64,000 nucleotides of DNA, taken from the NCBI GenBank assembly GCA_001939145.1, contig LSRX01000829.1, positions 109,109-173,108 on the forward strand. The letters are read 5' to 3'. The position numbers and the translations under genes were made by a program. Positions 1-11,135 of the stretch are shown here, one piece after another. Source of the DNA: Symbiodinium microadriaticum (taxonomy: Eukaryota > Sar > Dinophyceae > Suessiales > Symbiodiniaceae). The notes under the pieces were generated by a model. The model worked only from the letters and a program-made list of their open reading frames with translations. It was not told where the DNA came from and did no database searches. Every line of letters begins with the position of its first letter. Within the stretch, counting starts at the first letter, position 1.

Positions 1-1755
1 GGGGCAATCTTCTTCCCCCGGACTTGTCATGCCAGGGAAGCGGCAAATGCGCGCTGCGCGGCGACTGCACGGAGAGAGGAACAAAAAAATGCTAGACCAT
101 CGCGTGACGCAGGCGGTGGTCGCGGCGGGTCTATGCATGTACATATATGCATACATAGCAGCATGCCTTCGTGCCGTTCATGCAACTCAGCAAGGCAAGC
201 GTCTGAGCGGCCGCATGTTTTCCAAAAAGATGAGACTTTAGACCCGCGACCAGCTTGCTGTCGGTGGGTCATGTTTAGCGGGCTAATGCTCTCGGGTGGC
301 TTACAACTTGCTGTCGACACTACGCAGGCGTCATGACTCCGTCCGCGCCGGTCGCTGCCGGAGCCGTACTTGCACAGCCGACAAAGCAAAAACCCATCTT
401 GAACCTCCACAATCTGCAAGGTGCAGGCTCGTTGCCGCCTTCGAGCGCGGTGGCTGCTGGAGCACAGATGCTTCCACCTTGGAATTGCCGTGCAATAGCC
501 GCGCCCGCTTCCCTTGGCCACCCAGCGTTCCGGCCGGAAAGGTTTTCTTTCATGACCGCTTGCGTCTTTGCTGCAAACATCCAATGCCGACGGCGAACCC
601 CCTCTGCTACGCAGTCGGCGCAGTTTTTTTCCACGCACATTCTTCTTGCTAACCTCTGGCTTCCGTGGCTTTCCCAGTGGCTTGCTAGGGCTTGCGGGCT
701 GCTACGGCCGGAGCGGCAAACGAGTCGCCCCTGTGCTTTCGGCGCGGTCCAGCACCGTGTCCAAGCTGGGCCCATGCGCCACGGTCGTGTCCAGCGCAGT
801 GTGGAAAGGCGTGGGGTGGTCACGGCCTACAAGTCGCCCAAAAAGGCGACGACGCTGTCATTGCGTCGCCTTGCTCACAACCTTCGGCTTGCCGTATGTC
901 ACCGCATCGCCCCGCCGCGTCCCACCAACAGTACGTGGACGGCTGGCCATGAAATGTATAAACTTGTCATTCCGAAAGGAAACAACTCCGTGGCCACCTG
1001 GTGCGGCTTCGTCAGGAAGGCTGCGCGAGACATACAGTCGTAGGCCCTGCGGCCGTCATCGGCCGTCTAAGGGTACCACGACTGTGTCCGGTCGCGTCGC
1101 GAGGGCCGTGCGGATGTGCGCAACTAAGGCGTCCGCGCGCCCTCACGCTCGACCTCATGCACGTTGCAATGAGAAGCCACGAATTCGTCGTCGAGAGGGC
1201 GTGGGTTCAGGTCGCTTGCGAGGCTGTTGGCCTGGAGGCCCGCAAGTCCACGCTGACGACCGCCGCCGCCTCGACTTCATTGTCCATGGCGCTACGACCA
1301 ATGGGGAAGCCGTGGGGACCCAAATGGGGGATAACGGAAACCTTTTCTGGGGGTCGTAACAGGAACGAGGGCTAATAGAAACAGGAACCACACCGGGAGC
1401 GGAACAGGAACTGTCCCAGGACAAACAAGCGACCGAAACTATGCTGGAACTCTGGTGTCGGGGACCGGTACTGTGACACCATGACGACTCTATGCTGACG
1501 CCCATGTGTCGTTCGAGGCATACATAAGGTTTAGGGTCGGAACAGATTCGCGGATGGGGTACAGTGTGGTATAGGATGCCGGTGGCAATACCTTTGAAGC
1601 CACAAGTTGTTTCTTGATATTGTTTGGTCGAAAGAGTATGGATGTGTTATCTTATAAAACGCTTCGTACTAATGCAACTCGAAGTTGTCGACCGCGAGTG
1701 CTACTACTATTGGTGGCGGGGCTAGGCTTTTGCACGCCATCGTGGACTGACCAGC
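1..1755. other. No gene recognised, GC-rich
   Basis: Open frames run on both strands through the first 1.5 kb, but this is expected of GC-rich DNA and none shows a family motif or compositional signature I can defend. Around 1355-1415 the unit AACAGGAAC recurs in degenerate form (near 1358, 1377 and 1402). A related sequence lies inverted at about 2320-2400. No splice-joined protein could be built here. Confidence 0.5.
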
Positions 1756-1965
1756 GCCAGCTTGGCTTGTTGAGGGTTTAATCTCGCGGCTTTTGGGCTT
1801 TAGGTCTCTGCGGTTGTAGAGGTCTTCAAGAAGTTTAGGGGATCAGGGGTTTAGAGCTTTAGGGGTGTAGGGTTGACGGGTGGTTCACGGGTTCAGGCAT
1901 TTGCCAATCGAGACCGGCTTTGCGGGTTTGGGGTTTGGGGTTTCGGTCAGTTCTTAGCACCAGAA
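1756..1965. repeat. Degenerate telomere-like tract (TTTAGGG-type)
   Basis: The plus strand carries repeated variants of GGGTTTA, TTTAGGGG, GGGTTTAG and GGGTTTGGGG (for example near 1776, 1833, 1848, 1858 and 1926-1950). Isolated copies include GGTTTAGGGT near 1527. Dinoflagellate and plant telomeres use TTTAGGG, so this resembles an interstitial or subtelomeric relic. The units are neither perfect nor evenly spaced, so it is not a functional telomere array. Confidence 0.5.
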
Positions 1966-3120
1966 ATAGGTCGAAGTGGCGAGACTACACACAGGAGCCT
2001 TCATATGCGATCGTGCACACAAGTCACGAAAACTTGCAGTTGCACTCACAACAAACACATGCAATGTTTCTTTAAAACGTTAAATAGCATTAATGGCAAC
2101 ACCGATGCTGCAGCCATCGGTAAGACAAAGGTTGCTGCGGACATGTGAGATCAATGTCTCGTGCTACATGACATTCCATGACATGTTAAAGCCGTATAGG
2201 TGGGGGACGGGAAAGCGGTCCCTGAGTCGGCGTGCCCACAAGAGGAGGTGGATGTGAAACACGTAATTCTTGGAGACCCGCATTGGTTCCGAGGCGCGGC
2301 CTGGTGTTACAGGACTGGTGGCTGCTGTTACGGGATCGGTCCCCGTTCCTGTTGCGGGTTCCCGTTACGGACATCCTGTTCTCGTTATGGCAAACACTCA
2401 ACGCTCCTGTCCCCGCTCGCTCGCACTGGCCGACCCGTCTGACACACGGTCGGGGGCCACGATTGTCGCCACGCCGACGCAAAGTCGCGCACTACCCCGA
2501 ACCCACCCGCGGAAGACTACAACGGCGTGTTGTCGTCGCCGCTGAGATCAGGGGCCGTTGGAGCGAGGGGTGCCAGCAATTCTTCGCACCTTGCCCCGGA
2601 TCGTGTGCAGGGCTAATACCCCTTGTGTTGTCCGTCGCCTTGCCGCGAGCTGTCGCCAGCTCTGCGCTGGGCGTCTGCAAACGTGCTCCCGTTAAATAAT
2701 GGGCTGGACCTCGCGAATGCGAGCGCACCCATTCGGCTACCGTGTCGCCAGCGTTCCGTAGGAGCGTATAGGTCCGTAGACACCGACGGGACACTGTGTG
2801 CGGACGCAAAAAGGTGCGAAAAACACAAGATGTGACATACTGCACCTATCCGATCTTGACACTGCATCCCGAGTGCTGTTGCCATCACGAAGCGGGCTGC
2901 AGCACGGCGACGGACGGTTCCGAGGTCCGACCACCTGAATAACCAACCGGTTGGCGCTCAACAACCGAGCAGTCAGGTCGGGCCCGTGGCGATTCGCAAG
3001 GGCAGGGAGCAGCCAGCGCACGTCATCGCGAGAGCTCGCTCGCAGCAACGGCTAGCAAACCGACCATCGCACGACGCAAACCGCTCGCATTCTCGTCGTG
3101 AAACCGTGCAGAAGTGTTTC
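1966..3120. other. No gene recognised
   Basis: Short frames exist on both strands, with no motif and no plausible splice-joined protein. The 2320-2400 stretch (GTTCCTGTTGCGGGTTCCCG and similar) is roughly the reverse complement of the AACAGGAAC-rich stretch at 1355-1415. The two could be ends of one decayed element or simply related simple sequence. Confidence 0.4.
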
Positions 3121-3126
3121 GAGCAC

Positions 3127-5310
3127 TCAGTCCCTAGTTCCACCCCACTCCGATGAGTCGAGGTTAGGACCGCATGGTTTGCATTGAGCTTCTGGCACTC
3201 TTACTTCTGCTGCAGGGCCTTGGATGGCCTTGGTTGCACCACGCTGCGTCGCAGAGGAGGCAGTCGACACGAGCACCAACGCCGCTGCCGGTTGTGGCAT
3301 ATCTGCCAGCGGAACGCGTTGAGCCGGGCAAGGAAGCAATGCGAGCTGCCTGGTTCCGTGACAGGACAATTCCGGGAACACAGGATGGTAATGGTCAACG
3401 GTGGCATTGCAGCGCATGCAAAGCCACTCCAGCACCCTTGCCGGGAGTGGACAACGGCCCAATGCATGTGTCGATCCGGCAATTCTTGCCCCGCGGCATC
3501 TGCGGTGGCATGGAGGAACAGTCGCAGTCAACAGAACGGCAGGATGTGTGACGGTGGTCTCGGCGCCCTGGATTCGTGGTACTGGTGGGACTGAGTCTCG
3601 TGGTCCGGGGCGGGCTGCGGCGCCTCGACTCCATGTGCACGGCATGCTGTGGTGAACGCATTCGCGGCCTCGGGCGGCCACCGGGCACCGCAGGTGGGGC
3701 ATCGCAACTCGCAGACATTGGCAACGAGGTGGGCAAAGCAACCGAAATGCAACGCATGGCGATAGTGAGGCCAGGAAAAAAGTGCTTCTGTGCCTCGGAA
3801 GTGTCGGGGATTCGCAAAGGCAGACCGGGCAAGCTCCGTAGAGGGACACGGCGCTAGCGACGGTGTGTCAAAGCTCCGCAACCAGTCAGGAGTGCACGGC
3901 GCTGCGGCAGGTGTGTGCATCCGGCATGGCAGGTGACGTTGCAGGCGTGGCATCGCCAGGGAGCAGACAGGAGACGTCTCAGCCATAGGCCTAGCACCTC
4001 TAACCGGAGACTCAACGAGGGCCCAAACAAGCGTGACGGGCAGAAGCACAAGGAAAGAAAGGAATTCCATGAAAGGTGAGGGAAAAGGCCATCAGCGTTG
4101 GCGGTGCCGTGGAGGGGCAATAACAGGAGCGATGCCGCAAAGGACTGAGCGCAAGAACGCCGGACATCGCCGGACCGTTGCTCCAACCATGCTGCGCTTC
4201 ACGCATGCAGGTTGGGGGACCATGCCGGCAGCACCGCAGCTCAGGGTAAGTGCGCTCCACATTCGCGTGTGCGAGGCGGAGGGCTGCATCGATGGTGTTG
4301 TGACAGGGCGCTGAGGGAGGCCTCTTGCGTCGAGGGCTGACCCGAGCATATTTTTCTCCGAAGTGTGCCTCCTGGGGCGCGGCAAAAGAGCGACATGCCG
4401 AAGTTGGGCGCAACACCGGCGTGTGCCTCGACGATTTTGGTGATGTAGCGGGATCGTGACGAGGTACAATCCAAAAACGCTGCGAAGAACTCCCCTGCCT
4501 GAAGGCGACCTTGCACACTTGTGCAAGCGCAACTGCAGGAGCTAGCGCATCGCTTGCTCGCAGCCCTCGCCCTGCAGCACGTGGTGCAGCTGCCCATGGG
4601 GGTCCCACCGACATGGTGCAGTACCAGGCACATGCGGCACCAGCGAAGGGGCGAAATCCCGGAGCTCGGACAGGGAAGCCGAGCAGGAGACGGTATCGTA
4701 GCGGCATCTGTCATCCAACGCGACCTGGCGCTGACCTGACACGAGCCTAGTGTCGACGGCGACCATCGTGCTGTCGGGCTATGATGTTGAGATCGCGGTG
4801 GAGGACATTGGCACACAGCTGCGGCATCGGCTTCTCTGCACATGTGTTTGGCAGTACGTTTCGAGCGGAGCGAAAGCGGAGGAGTCCTGCACGCGTGCAT
4901 ACGCGTGCATGCTGCACGGTGGTTACCCAATGGACACTGCAACAGAGGCAGTCGAAGATGCAAGCGCCGGAGCAGATCTGCCCATCAGGTGGAAGGTGCC
5001 ACCCCGACGTCGGAAGCGGATTGCTGCGATTGCACTGGTGCTCCGGAGCTGGCATGGGTGTATTATTGGTGGCAGCATCGAACCCGGAAACCCGTGAAGG
5101 AACTCTGATCCCGAATTCCCTCTCGCACCGCTGCGCATCTTTGTCGCTGCGGCGGTGAGTCACCAGTGCCTCAGCACAGCCGGTGCACGCGGTAGAAGTC
5201 TGCAGTGGTTCCTCGAGCCCAGGACTTCTGCGCAGCTCAAGCAAAGGTCCTCGGCAGCTGCTTGTTCCAGGGGTGGCTTTGGGACTTGGTATGTCTTGGC
5301 GTGCTGGCAT
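3127..5310 (-). pseudogene. Decayed Cys/His-rich coding region, RING-like fragments
   Basis: The three minus-strand frames carry overlapping long ORFs rich in paired Cys and His. Fragments include CPVCLCES near 3820, HALHFGCFAHL then LRCPTCGARW near 3680-3760, WRCHACNVTCHAGC near 3940, and CIFDCLCCSVHW near 4930. The pattern (Cys-x2-Cys, then His-x-x-Cys, then CPxCxxxW) is what a RING or related zinc-binding domain would leave. The parts fall in different frames without convincing splice sites, so I read this as a frame-broken gene or element protein. It could instead be an intron-split gene I failed to join. Confidence 0.3.
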
Positions 5311-7750
5311 AGCAGCAACCGAACCGTGGACAATGTAAAATCATTTCATCCTGACGGAGATGGCACAGAATTGGCCCTTTGCTACCCTCAACTTCTCGGC
5401 CGCCTCCTCAATCTGATCTCGGCCACAGTGGCTGCACAGCAACCTCGACGCTTCTTGTCATCGTGCGCAATTTGTCCCATGCTGATTCCACGCTGCCCGC
5501 ACCCAAGCCCCCTGCATGAGATCGTCGGTGCTGCTCCGCAATCTGTAAGCTGCAGGAACCCCTCGAACTGGCTGCAGCAATCCATGCCTCGCATTGCGGA
5601 GAGAGCGACGCGAAGCCTGATCCCAATGCCTCCTGACGCCTGCGAGGGCATCGGAAGTCAAAGCGTACCATGGCTCGCCGAGGTGCCTTCCGATAACCGT
5701 TACAGGCGACTGACAAGAACCCAAACTAAAGCAGAGAGCGAGGACACAGAGTTAAGTTTTTTGGATGTCATATCACCACTCCACCACCATCTTTTAATTT
5801 AGATACTTAATTCCCGGAACAACAGGCAAAATTAAGACGAGATCGTCGGTGCTGTCGCTGGTTATCCATCTGCAGTTAGACGACAAGTTCACACGAAACT
5901 AGCGCTGGGGGGGGGACCGAAGCTCAGGAAGCAGCTGAAGCAAGGCGTGTATAGTCATGTCATGTCTGGTCAGACTTGGAAGCGTCAGGCTGTTTGCAAC
6001 GGTCACGACCTGCCGAAGCAGAAGCCACCCCAACGTTGAACATCATGAGCATCAGCTGCCAGCTGCCACCCGCCCCGAGGAGCAAGGAAGCCGCCCGAGG
6101 CACCGAACATCATGTGCATCATCTGGGACTATCTCTCTCCAGCGGTCCTGCCCCATAGGCTTGAAATCCGACCGCCCACCCTCCCAAACAGGGGCTCAGT
6201 GAACTCGCAAACTAGTGGGGTTTGGCAGAATCGGCCCTGATTCGGTAACTTGGGTCTCAAACGCGAGCTTCTGCGAAGGAACTTTAGTAACTTCAGTGAA
6301 CAAGTCATGCCAGCGCTGTCAGCCTTTCCATGCATGACTGGGCATGCCTCACCCGCGGTTCGACCTGCGCGTGTGAAGCAAATGGCACCTTGGCTTACGA
6401 GCATGCCAACGCTGCAAAAACACATCTGACTGGGGCGGTGGCGCACTCGCCAAGGGCATAAGTTGCGACGGTAGGCTACCTGTTAAGTCAGCAGGAGTCA
6501 CAAGTCAGAGGGCCCATCTCAGCTAAGCAGTCCTCACCGAAGGCATCCAGAATAGCCACCCGCGCTGCCGGAGGGAGGGGAGGAGCAACAGCTGCCTGCG
6601 GCGCGACAACCAACAACCCGAGAAGCAAAGCTGATGTTTCCTTGGCCTCGACGGCACGCTGCAGGACTGGTAGCTGTGCGGACTTGGATCCATCAAGCGT
6701 GCATCTTGTATACATCAGATGATTACAGAAGACAGATGCTGCGAAGCAAACGGACTTGCTTGCGCTTGGTAAGTTTGGCACCCAGATGACGTCTCGCCAA
6801 GTCTTGATTGCAGCGACTCTTTCGGGCGAGAGCACGCATCCAACCTCTTCAGACATGCGCATCTTCCGTGACATCGTGATGACCTTGGTTGTATACGATC
6901 AAATCCGAGGCAAGGTCGGCTGCCTTTCCGGCACGGCCTGGTGGATTGAGTGAAGGGGACTGCAAAAACAAATCAATGCTGCATGAACCATGAGCCGGCT
7001 GAAAGCCTGTGGATGACAACCTCGCAACAGCATCTATTTTGCTGAACTCAATCAGGTGGATGATGACCTGGTGTTCGGGTGAACTCTTCAGGTCTTAGCT
7101 CCCCTGGCCTGTTCTGCTGGCCTCCAGGGTTAGCCTTTGAGCGGCGGCAGGCCATTCCAAGCCCATGGTGGCAGGTAGCTCTCATCTTTTGACACTTCAC
7201 TTGTGACCTACATTGGACAGTCCGGGCCAGTTGGAGAGCTTGGTTTGTCGCATGGCTGAAGCAGATCGAGCCTGATGGCACCCTACAAGGCGAAGACACA
7301 TACGATGGGCCGCGTGCATGGTTTGGTGCAGGTGTTTCGTGACTCGTACGATGCACATGGAGGCACTGTCTGGGCGATCCTGTGCGGGCTGTTCTGTCCG
7401 TGCCGTGCCTTTGCGGCTGAAAATCGTCGTAAACTACTGCACCTGCAGCTAGGAAACGGGGAACTAGCCTCCGCTCAACGGTATGGATGCAAGACAGCGA
7501 TAGAAACCTCGAGCAAGGCCATTCAAACATGAGACCACATGATAGCAGAACGGCGTCTTGGATGCTTCGGTGCAGCCGTTGTCTCCCATCTCGTCCAAGC
7601 AGGAAAGTTGGACTTCTTTGAGCTGCACCGCGCCGAAGTCGACCTGCAAGATTCGTGCAGTTGTCTGGTTTTGCTGAAGCCAGGAGGTACTGTGGATGAA
7701 GAAGCTCCTTTCGCCGGCGTGCATCCGTAAATCAATGTGAGACTTGCGTC
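5311..7750. other. Mostly unassigned; possible minus-strand exon at 6488-6874
   Basis: No recognised gene. The minus-strand frame 6488-6874 reads like coding sequence: an acidic start, then a long Ala/Leu/Pro-rich segment around residues 75-110. It has no recognisable domain and may be a single exon. A 16-base sequence, GAGATCGTCGGTGCTG, occurs at about 5519 and again at about 5840. The rest shows nothing I can support. Confidence 0.3.
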
Positions 7751-10700
7751 TCATCCTGCTTTGGGCTCTAGCTGCTCTTGGTCACGGTGCCAACGAAGGA
7801 CCTGCCATGTGAAAGATGCGGGAAGCCGTTCTGTGAGGCCCTCACCTCCTTGTAGGCCAGTTGGCCGCCGAAGATATCCAAGGCACTGCCTCACCAAAGT
7901 CGCGAGAACGGGTCTGCCGAGCGTGCCGGCAAGACCCAGCAGGCCTATGGTCGCGTCCACTCGGCCATGGCCTAGCGTTCGAATTCGTTCCATGTCCTGA
8001 GGCAGGCCAGGGGCAAGCGGCAAGGCAAGGCCGTCTACGTCGCCTAAGAGGGCGTTATGGCTATGATCGACCGAGCGTCTTCCAAGGATCGAACTCCACC
8101 TGCGTACCTGATGCATGGCGGAAACAGAATCCCCTTCGCTCACCTGGAAAAATCGCGCGCGGGGCACGTCACCGGAACGGGTGACGCCGCCAGCAGCTGG
8201 ACAAGGGGCTCCTCTTGGACATGCTGGAAAAGTTGTTATCTACCCCCCAGTTTGGCCAATACGCTGCGACTCCTCGATTCCACTCTGCAGGCCTTCCACG
8301 TCAACTCCGTGAACGAGGAACTCACTGCATTGCTCGGCCAACTCCTTGAGGGTCTCCTTGGGGTGACAATTGTGACCAACTATGACAAAACTTACGTCAT
8401 ACATGCGCCACGCTGCCTCAGAGACCTCCAAGTCAGTCCACTTTTGCCAGCGGTCTGTGACCACCTCACAGATCAGCCTAGATCATGCTCAAAACGTCGC
8501 TGGGGGTCCTGTGCCAGAGCGGGTCAGCCCACCTTTTTTCGCGTGCCGAGCTGTAAACGAGAAGTCCAAGGCGGCGAGCCCGAGTTAAGAAACAAGCAAC
8601 TCACGATTCGGATCTCCATAGTGATGTCTTTCTTCGTTGTACAGCTTGGTCAGGGCAGCAACATACTTCGCATGTGCTTCCTGCACTTCTTCGTCGCTTG
8701 GAAATCCGGCGACTTTACACTCGAACTCAATCGGTGCCCCCATGACGACGTGTACCGGGTATCGTAGTGGCAGCAGACCCACAGCCCCGTAGTACAGGGG
8801 AATACAAATGCCAAAACTTTTGCGAAGCCATTCCCGAGGTGCTTTCATGAAGCCGGTAAAGGTCTTGTAAAGGTCTACACACCCGAAGACATAGCATGGT
8901 GCTACGGCTGCTCGCTCTTGCAAAGCGATTTTGATAAACCCCATCCTCTTGGACAAATACACTTCTTCTTTGCCCTGGACGGTACGAATCTGTTCGTGCT
9001 CGCCGCCAGGAATGACCATCAGGCTGTGGCCCTTACGCAGGGCACGGCAAGCAACACTCTTCCGCGCATCTATACATCTTGTCCACAATGAAAGTTCTCG
9101 GACCATCGGCAGATGGAAGAGCACCGAAGCACTCAAAGTAAGAACGTTCCGATGCGGCAGTGCCTCGTAAAGCATGCCATCGAGCATGATACGATAGTCG
9201 CTTGCGACACCATGCGGGTGAATCGCAAGCACCACAGGCTTTTCCGCAGAACGCTCGTAGAGCGATGTATGAACATGAATACGCAGCTGGAGGTATCGCC
9301 TGAAAGCATGGTAGCCCCACTCCTGACGGGAGAACCATGGCCAGGCAGCTCCGTCACCGAGTTCGGCACGGGAGAGAAAGCGAGCCCACACTACATAGCC
9401 GAACGTCGGCAAGCACAGCAATGGACAATACCAGCAGCCAATGGCCAGCAGAAGAGGGGAAGCAAAGCAGCTAATCATCACAAAGTTCCAGTAGAAGCCA
9501 AGTGCAAAGGTATATTTGGATCCCTCTGCAGCGTCTCCCCTTCCCGGTTGCCATAGAACGCGCGGCAAAATAGCGGCGCACAAGCAAGCCACTGAAGCCC
9601 ACCGCCAGGATGGGATGCACAAGCAGCAGACACCTGTGAGGGGGCTTGGGGCATTTTTTATTCGGCTAGGTTGGCGGCTGGGAAGGTTTCGTCCAACTGC
9701 CTGGGATTCGCAGTCTTATGAAAGTGTGTCTCCTTCAGAATCAACTACACAAGGTTCTTCTGTGTGATGAAGACATCCCCCTCCTACCTCAACCTATAAA
9801 AGTGGCACCTGGCAGGAAACTGACGAACACCTGCGCGGTAATGTGCAGAGCGGGGGTGCAGTCTGGACAACAGCGTGAGTCGAACGTCACATATTTCGCC
9901 ATGGCTGCGACGGCAGAAATCCGTGTTCTTTCTGATCTGATAGTCATGGCGGTCGGGGCATAACCAACTGCTGCTTATCAAAGCAAAGCACTAAGAACAT
10001 GATTAGTCGCTATGGCTGGAAGGTCTGCAAAGCTGACCCAAGGCAGGATCGAAGGCAGCGAGGAGCATCATAGCAAACGTCAGGTTCCTTCCAAAGCAGC
10101 CTTGTACACCGGCTTCTTCTCTTTGTCCTGGCTCGTATCACATTCCCAGGCCATGAGAAAACCCTGATTCGGAGTCGCTCCTCATCTGGCACCCGTCTGC
10201 AGCTCAGATCGAGGACCAGGCGCTCGCGACCTTGGGACATGCTCTGGGACACGAACATCTGATCAGATGCAACCGCTTGCATTTTGGGGCTGCGCCAACT
10301 TTGTCAACCAATGCTGCAAGCCTCTCCTTGTCTACCTTGGCGCTTCTTTTGAATGGCAGGTTGGGGGATCGCCACAAGGGTCAAGTGTCGAGGGCATGCT
10401 GGAATGCTTGGACATTGCTTCCAGGATGCCTTCCCATCATGGAACACGTAAGAAGTCACGATGACATGGCTAGCTCCTTGCATCTCGCGAGGAAACTTGT
10501 TTGCGCAATCTCGGCCGGACTGCCTGCGTCAATAAACTCCATTGCGTTCTCTGCGCTGATTCCTCCACCAACCTGGGACCCAAAACGGCAGCGGCTGGCT
10601 TTGCGTCTTCAGTTCGAGCGCTGAGCCTGTAAACCGCCTGGGTATGCCTTCAGTGCGGCGAGCGCCTGCGAAAGTCGGAGTGTCGGAGCAATCATAGCAA

Positions 10701-11135
10701 GCTGCCCATTGGGTGCCGCTCTTGAGACTCTGGCTGCCGCTTTGTTTGGTTCCGAAGCACCCAGCATGATTGCGTGCCCACCTCCTGCATCGGCATGGGA
10801 TCCGGCATGTTTGCTTCTGGCCCCTGTCGTCCATGGTCTGATCTTGACAAAAGCCCAGCTAAGCGACAGGCCCAAGCCGTCATCTCGGTATCGTTCTGCG
10901 AACCAGCTTGATGGCCTCGTGCGGGTGATCCGCTTGAGCGGTGCCAGTGGCAGTGTTCGCTGAAGCTGAGGAGGGTGCTGAGAAGCCTCGAAATTCGTGA
11001 CGAGGGACTTGGAGTCATCTTTCAATGTGCCACCCACGATTTGCTTCACCTGCCCATCGTGGATGTCGATGCACGGCCTGCATCACCAACTTCTGAGAAC
11101 AAGCGGCCACTCAGCCCTCCTTGCCTGAACTTCAT
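7751..11135 (-). CDS. HIS6: HIS6/HisA: ProFAR isomerase, histidine biosynthesis (16-17 exons)
   Basis: A (beta/alpha)8-barrel enzyme that isomerises ProFAR to PRFAR in histidine biosynthesis. Exons 5'->3': 11135-11125, 11077-10979, 10915-10872, 10784-10735, 10665-10627, 10572-10524, 10476-10430, 10335-10296, 10230-10193, 8550-8533 (tentative), 8464-8417, 8356-8273, 8211-8168, 8107-8077, 7996-7945, 7889-7846, 7801-7751. All phases agree and give 262 residues, the usual size of eukaryotic HIS6. Landmarks in order are [12 protein letters not shown] (catalytic Asp region), [30 protein letters not shown] (second Asp region), [49 protein letters not shown] and SALDIFGG. Introns are 44-94 bp except one of 1,642 bp that contains the DGAT2-like ORF. 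Eleven donors are GC and four GT. One junction (8273/8211) lies in a GAGGAG repeat and may be GA-AG. The 18-nt exon is inferred only because it restores the family length. Confidence 0.92.
8585..9622 (-). CDS. DGAT2-family acyltransferase, nested in the HIS6 intron
   Basis: Membrane acyl-CoA:mono/diacylglycerol (or wax alcohol) acyltransferase of the DGAT2 family, acting in the ER in neutral-lipid synthesis. One uninterrupted frame of up to 345 codons. Hydrophobic segments span about residues 41-80. The catalytic HPHG motif is at 135-138. IPGGEHE is near 204-210, [10 protein letters not shown] near 225 matches the family's RKGFxKxA block, and a C-terminal GAPIEF follows. The frame's first codon here is TTG, not ATG. 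The first in-frame ATG is at 9478 (residue 49), which would leave 297 residues. The frame runs open upstream to a good acceptor, CCCCTCACAG, ending at 9634, which could serve cis-splicing from an unseen exon or spliced-leader trans-splicing. The stop lies 34 bases before the proposed HIS6 micro-exon acceptor. Substrate cannot be told from sequence. Confidence 0.92.
   Translation of the reverse strand: MCIPSWRWASVACLCAAILPRVLWQPGRGDAAEGSKYTFALGFYWNFVMISCFASPLLLAIGCWYCPLLCLPTFGYVVWARFLSRAELGDGAAWPWFSRQEWGYHAFRRYLQLRIHVHTSLYERSAEKPVVLAIHPHGVASDYRIMLDGMLYEALPHRNVLTLSASVLFHLPMVRELSLWTRCIDARKSVACRALRKGHSLMVIPGGEHEQIRTVQGKEEVYLSKRMGFIKIALQERAAVAPCYVFGCVDLYKTFTGFMKAPREWLRKSFGICIPLYYGAVGLLPLRYPVHVVMGAPIEFECKVAGFPSDEEVQEAHAKYVAALTKLYNEERHHYGDPNRELLVS
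9634..9643 (-). promoter_or_regulatory. Candidate splice or trans-splice acceptor for the DGAT2-like ORF
   Basis: Reading the minus strand, CCCCTCACAG is followed by an open frame continuous with the acyltransferase. No upstream coding exon or ATG for it was found before the HIS6 exon ending at 10193. It is therefore a candidate spliced-leader addition site, with translation from the ATG at 9478. A missed upstream exon is the alternative. Confidence 0.35.

Noticed and set aside
333-1043. Long plus-strand frame near the left edge
   Set aside because: GC-rich sequence keeps frames open on both strands. There is no domain, no biased composition and no supporting splice signals.
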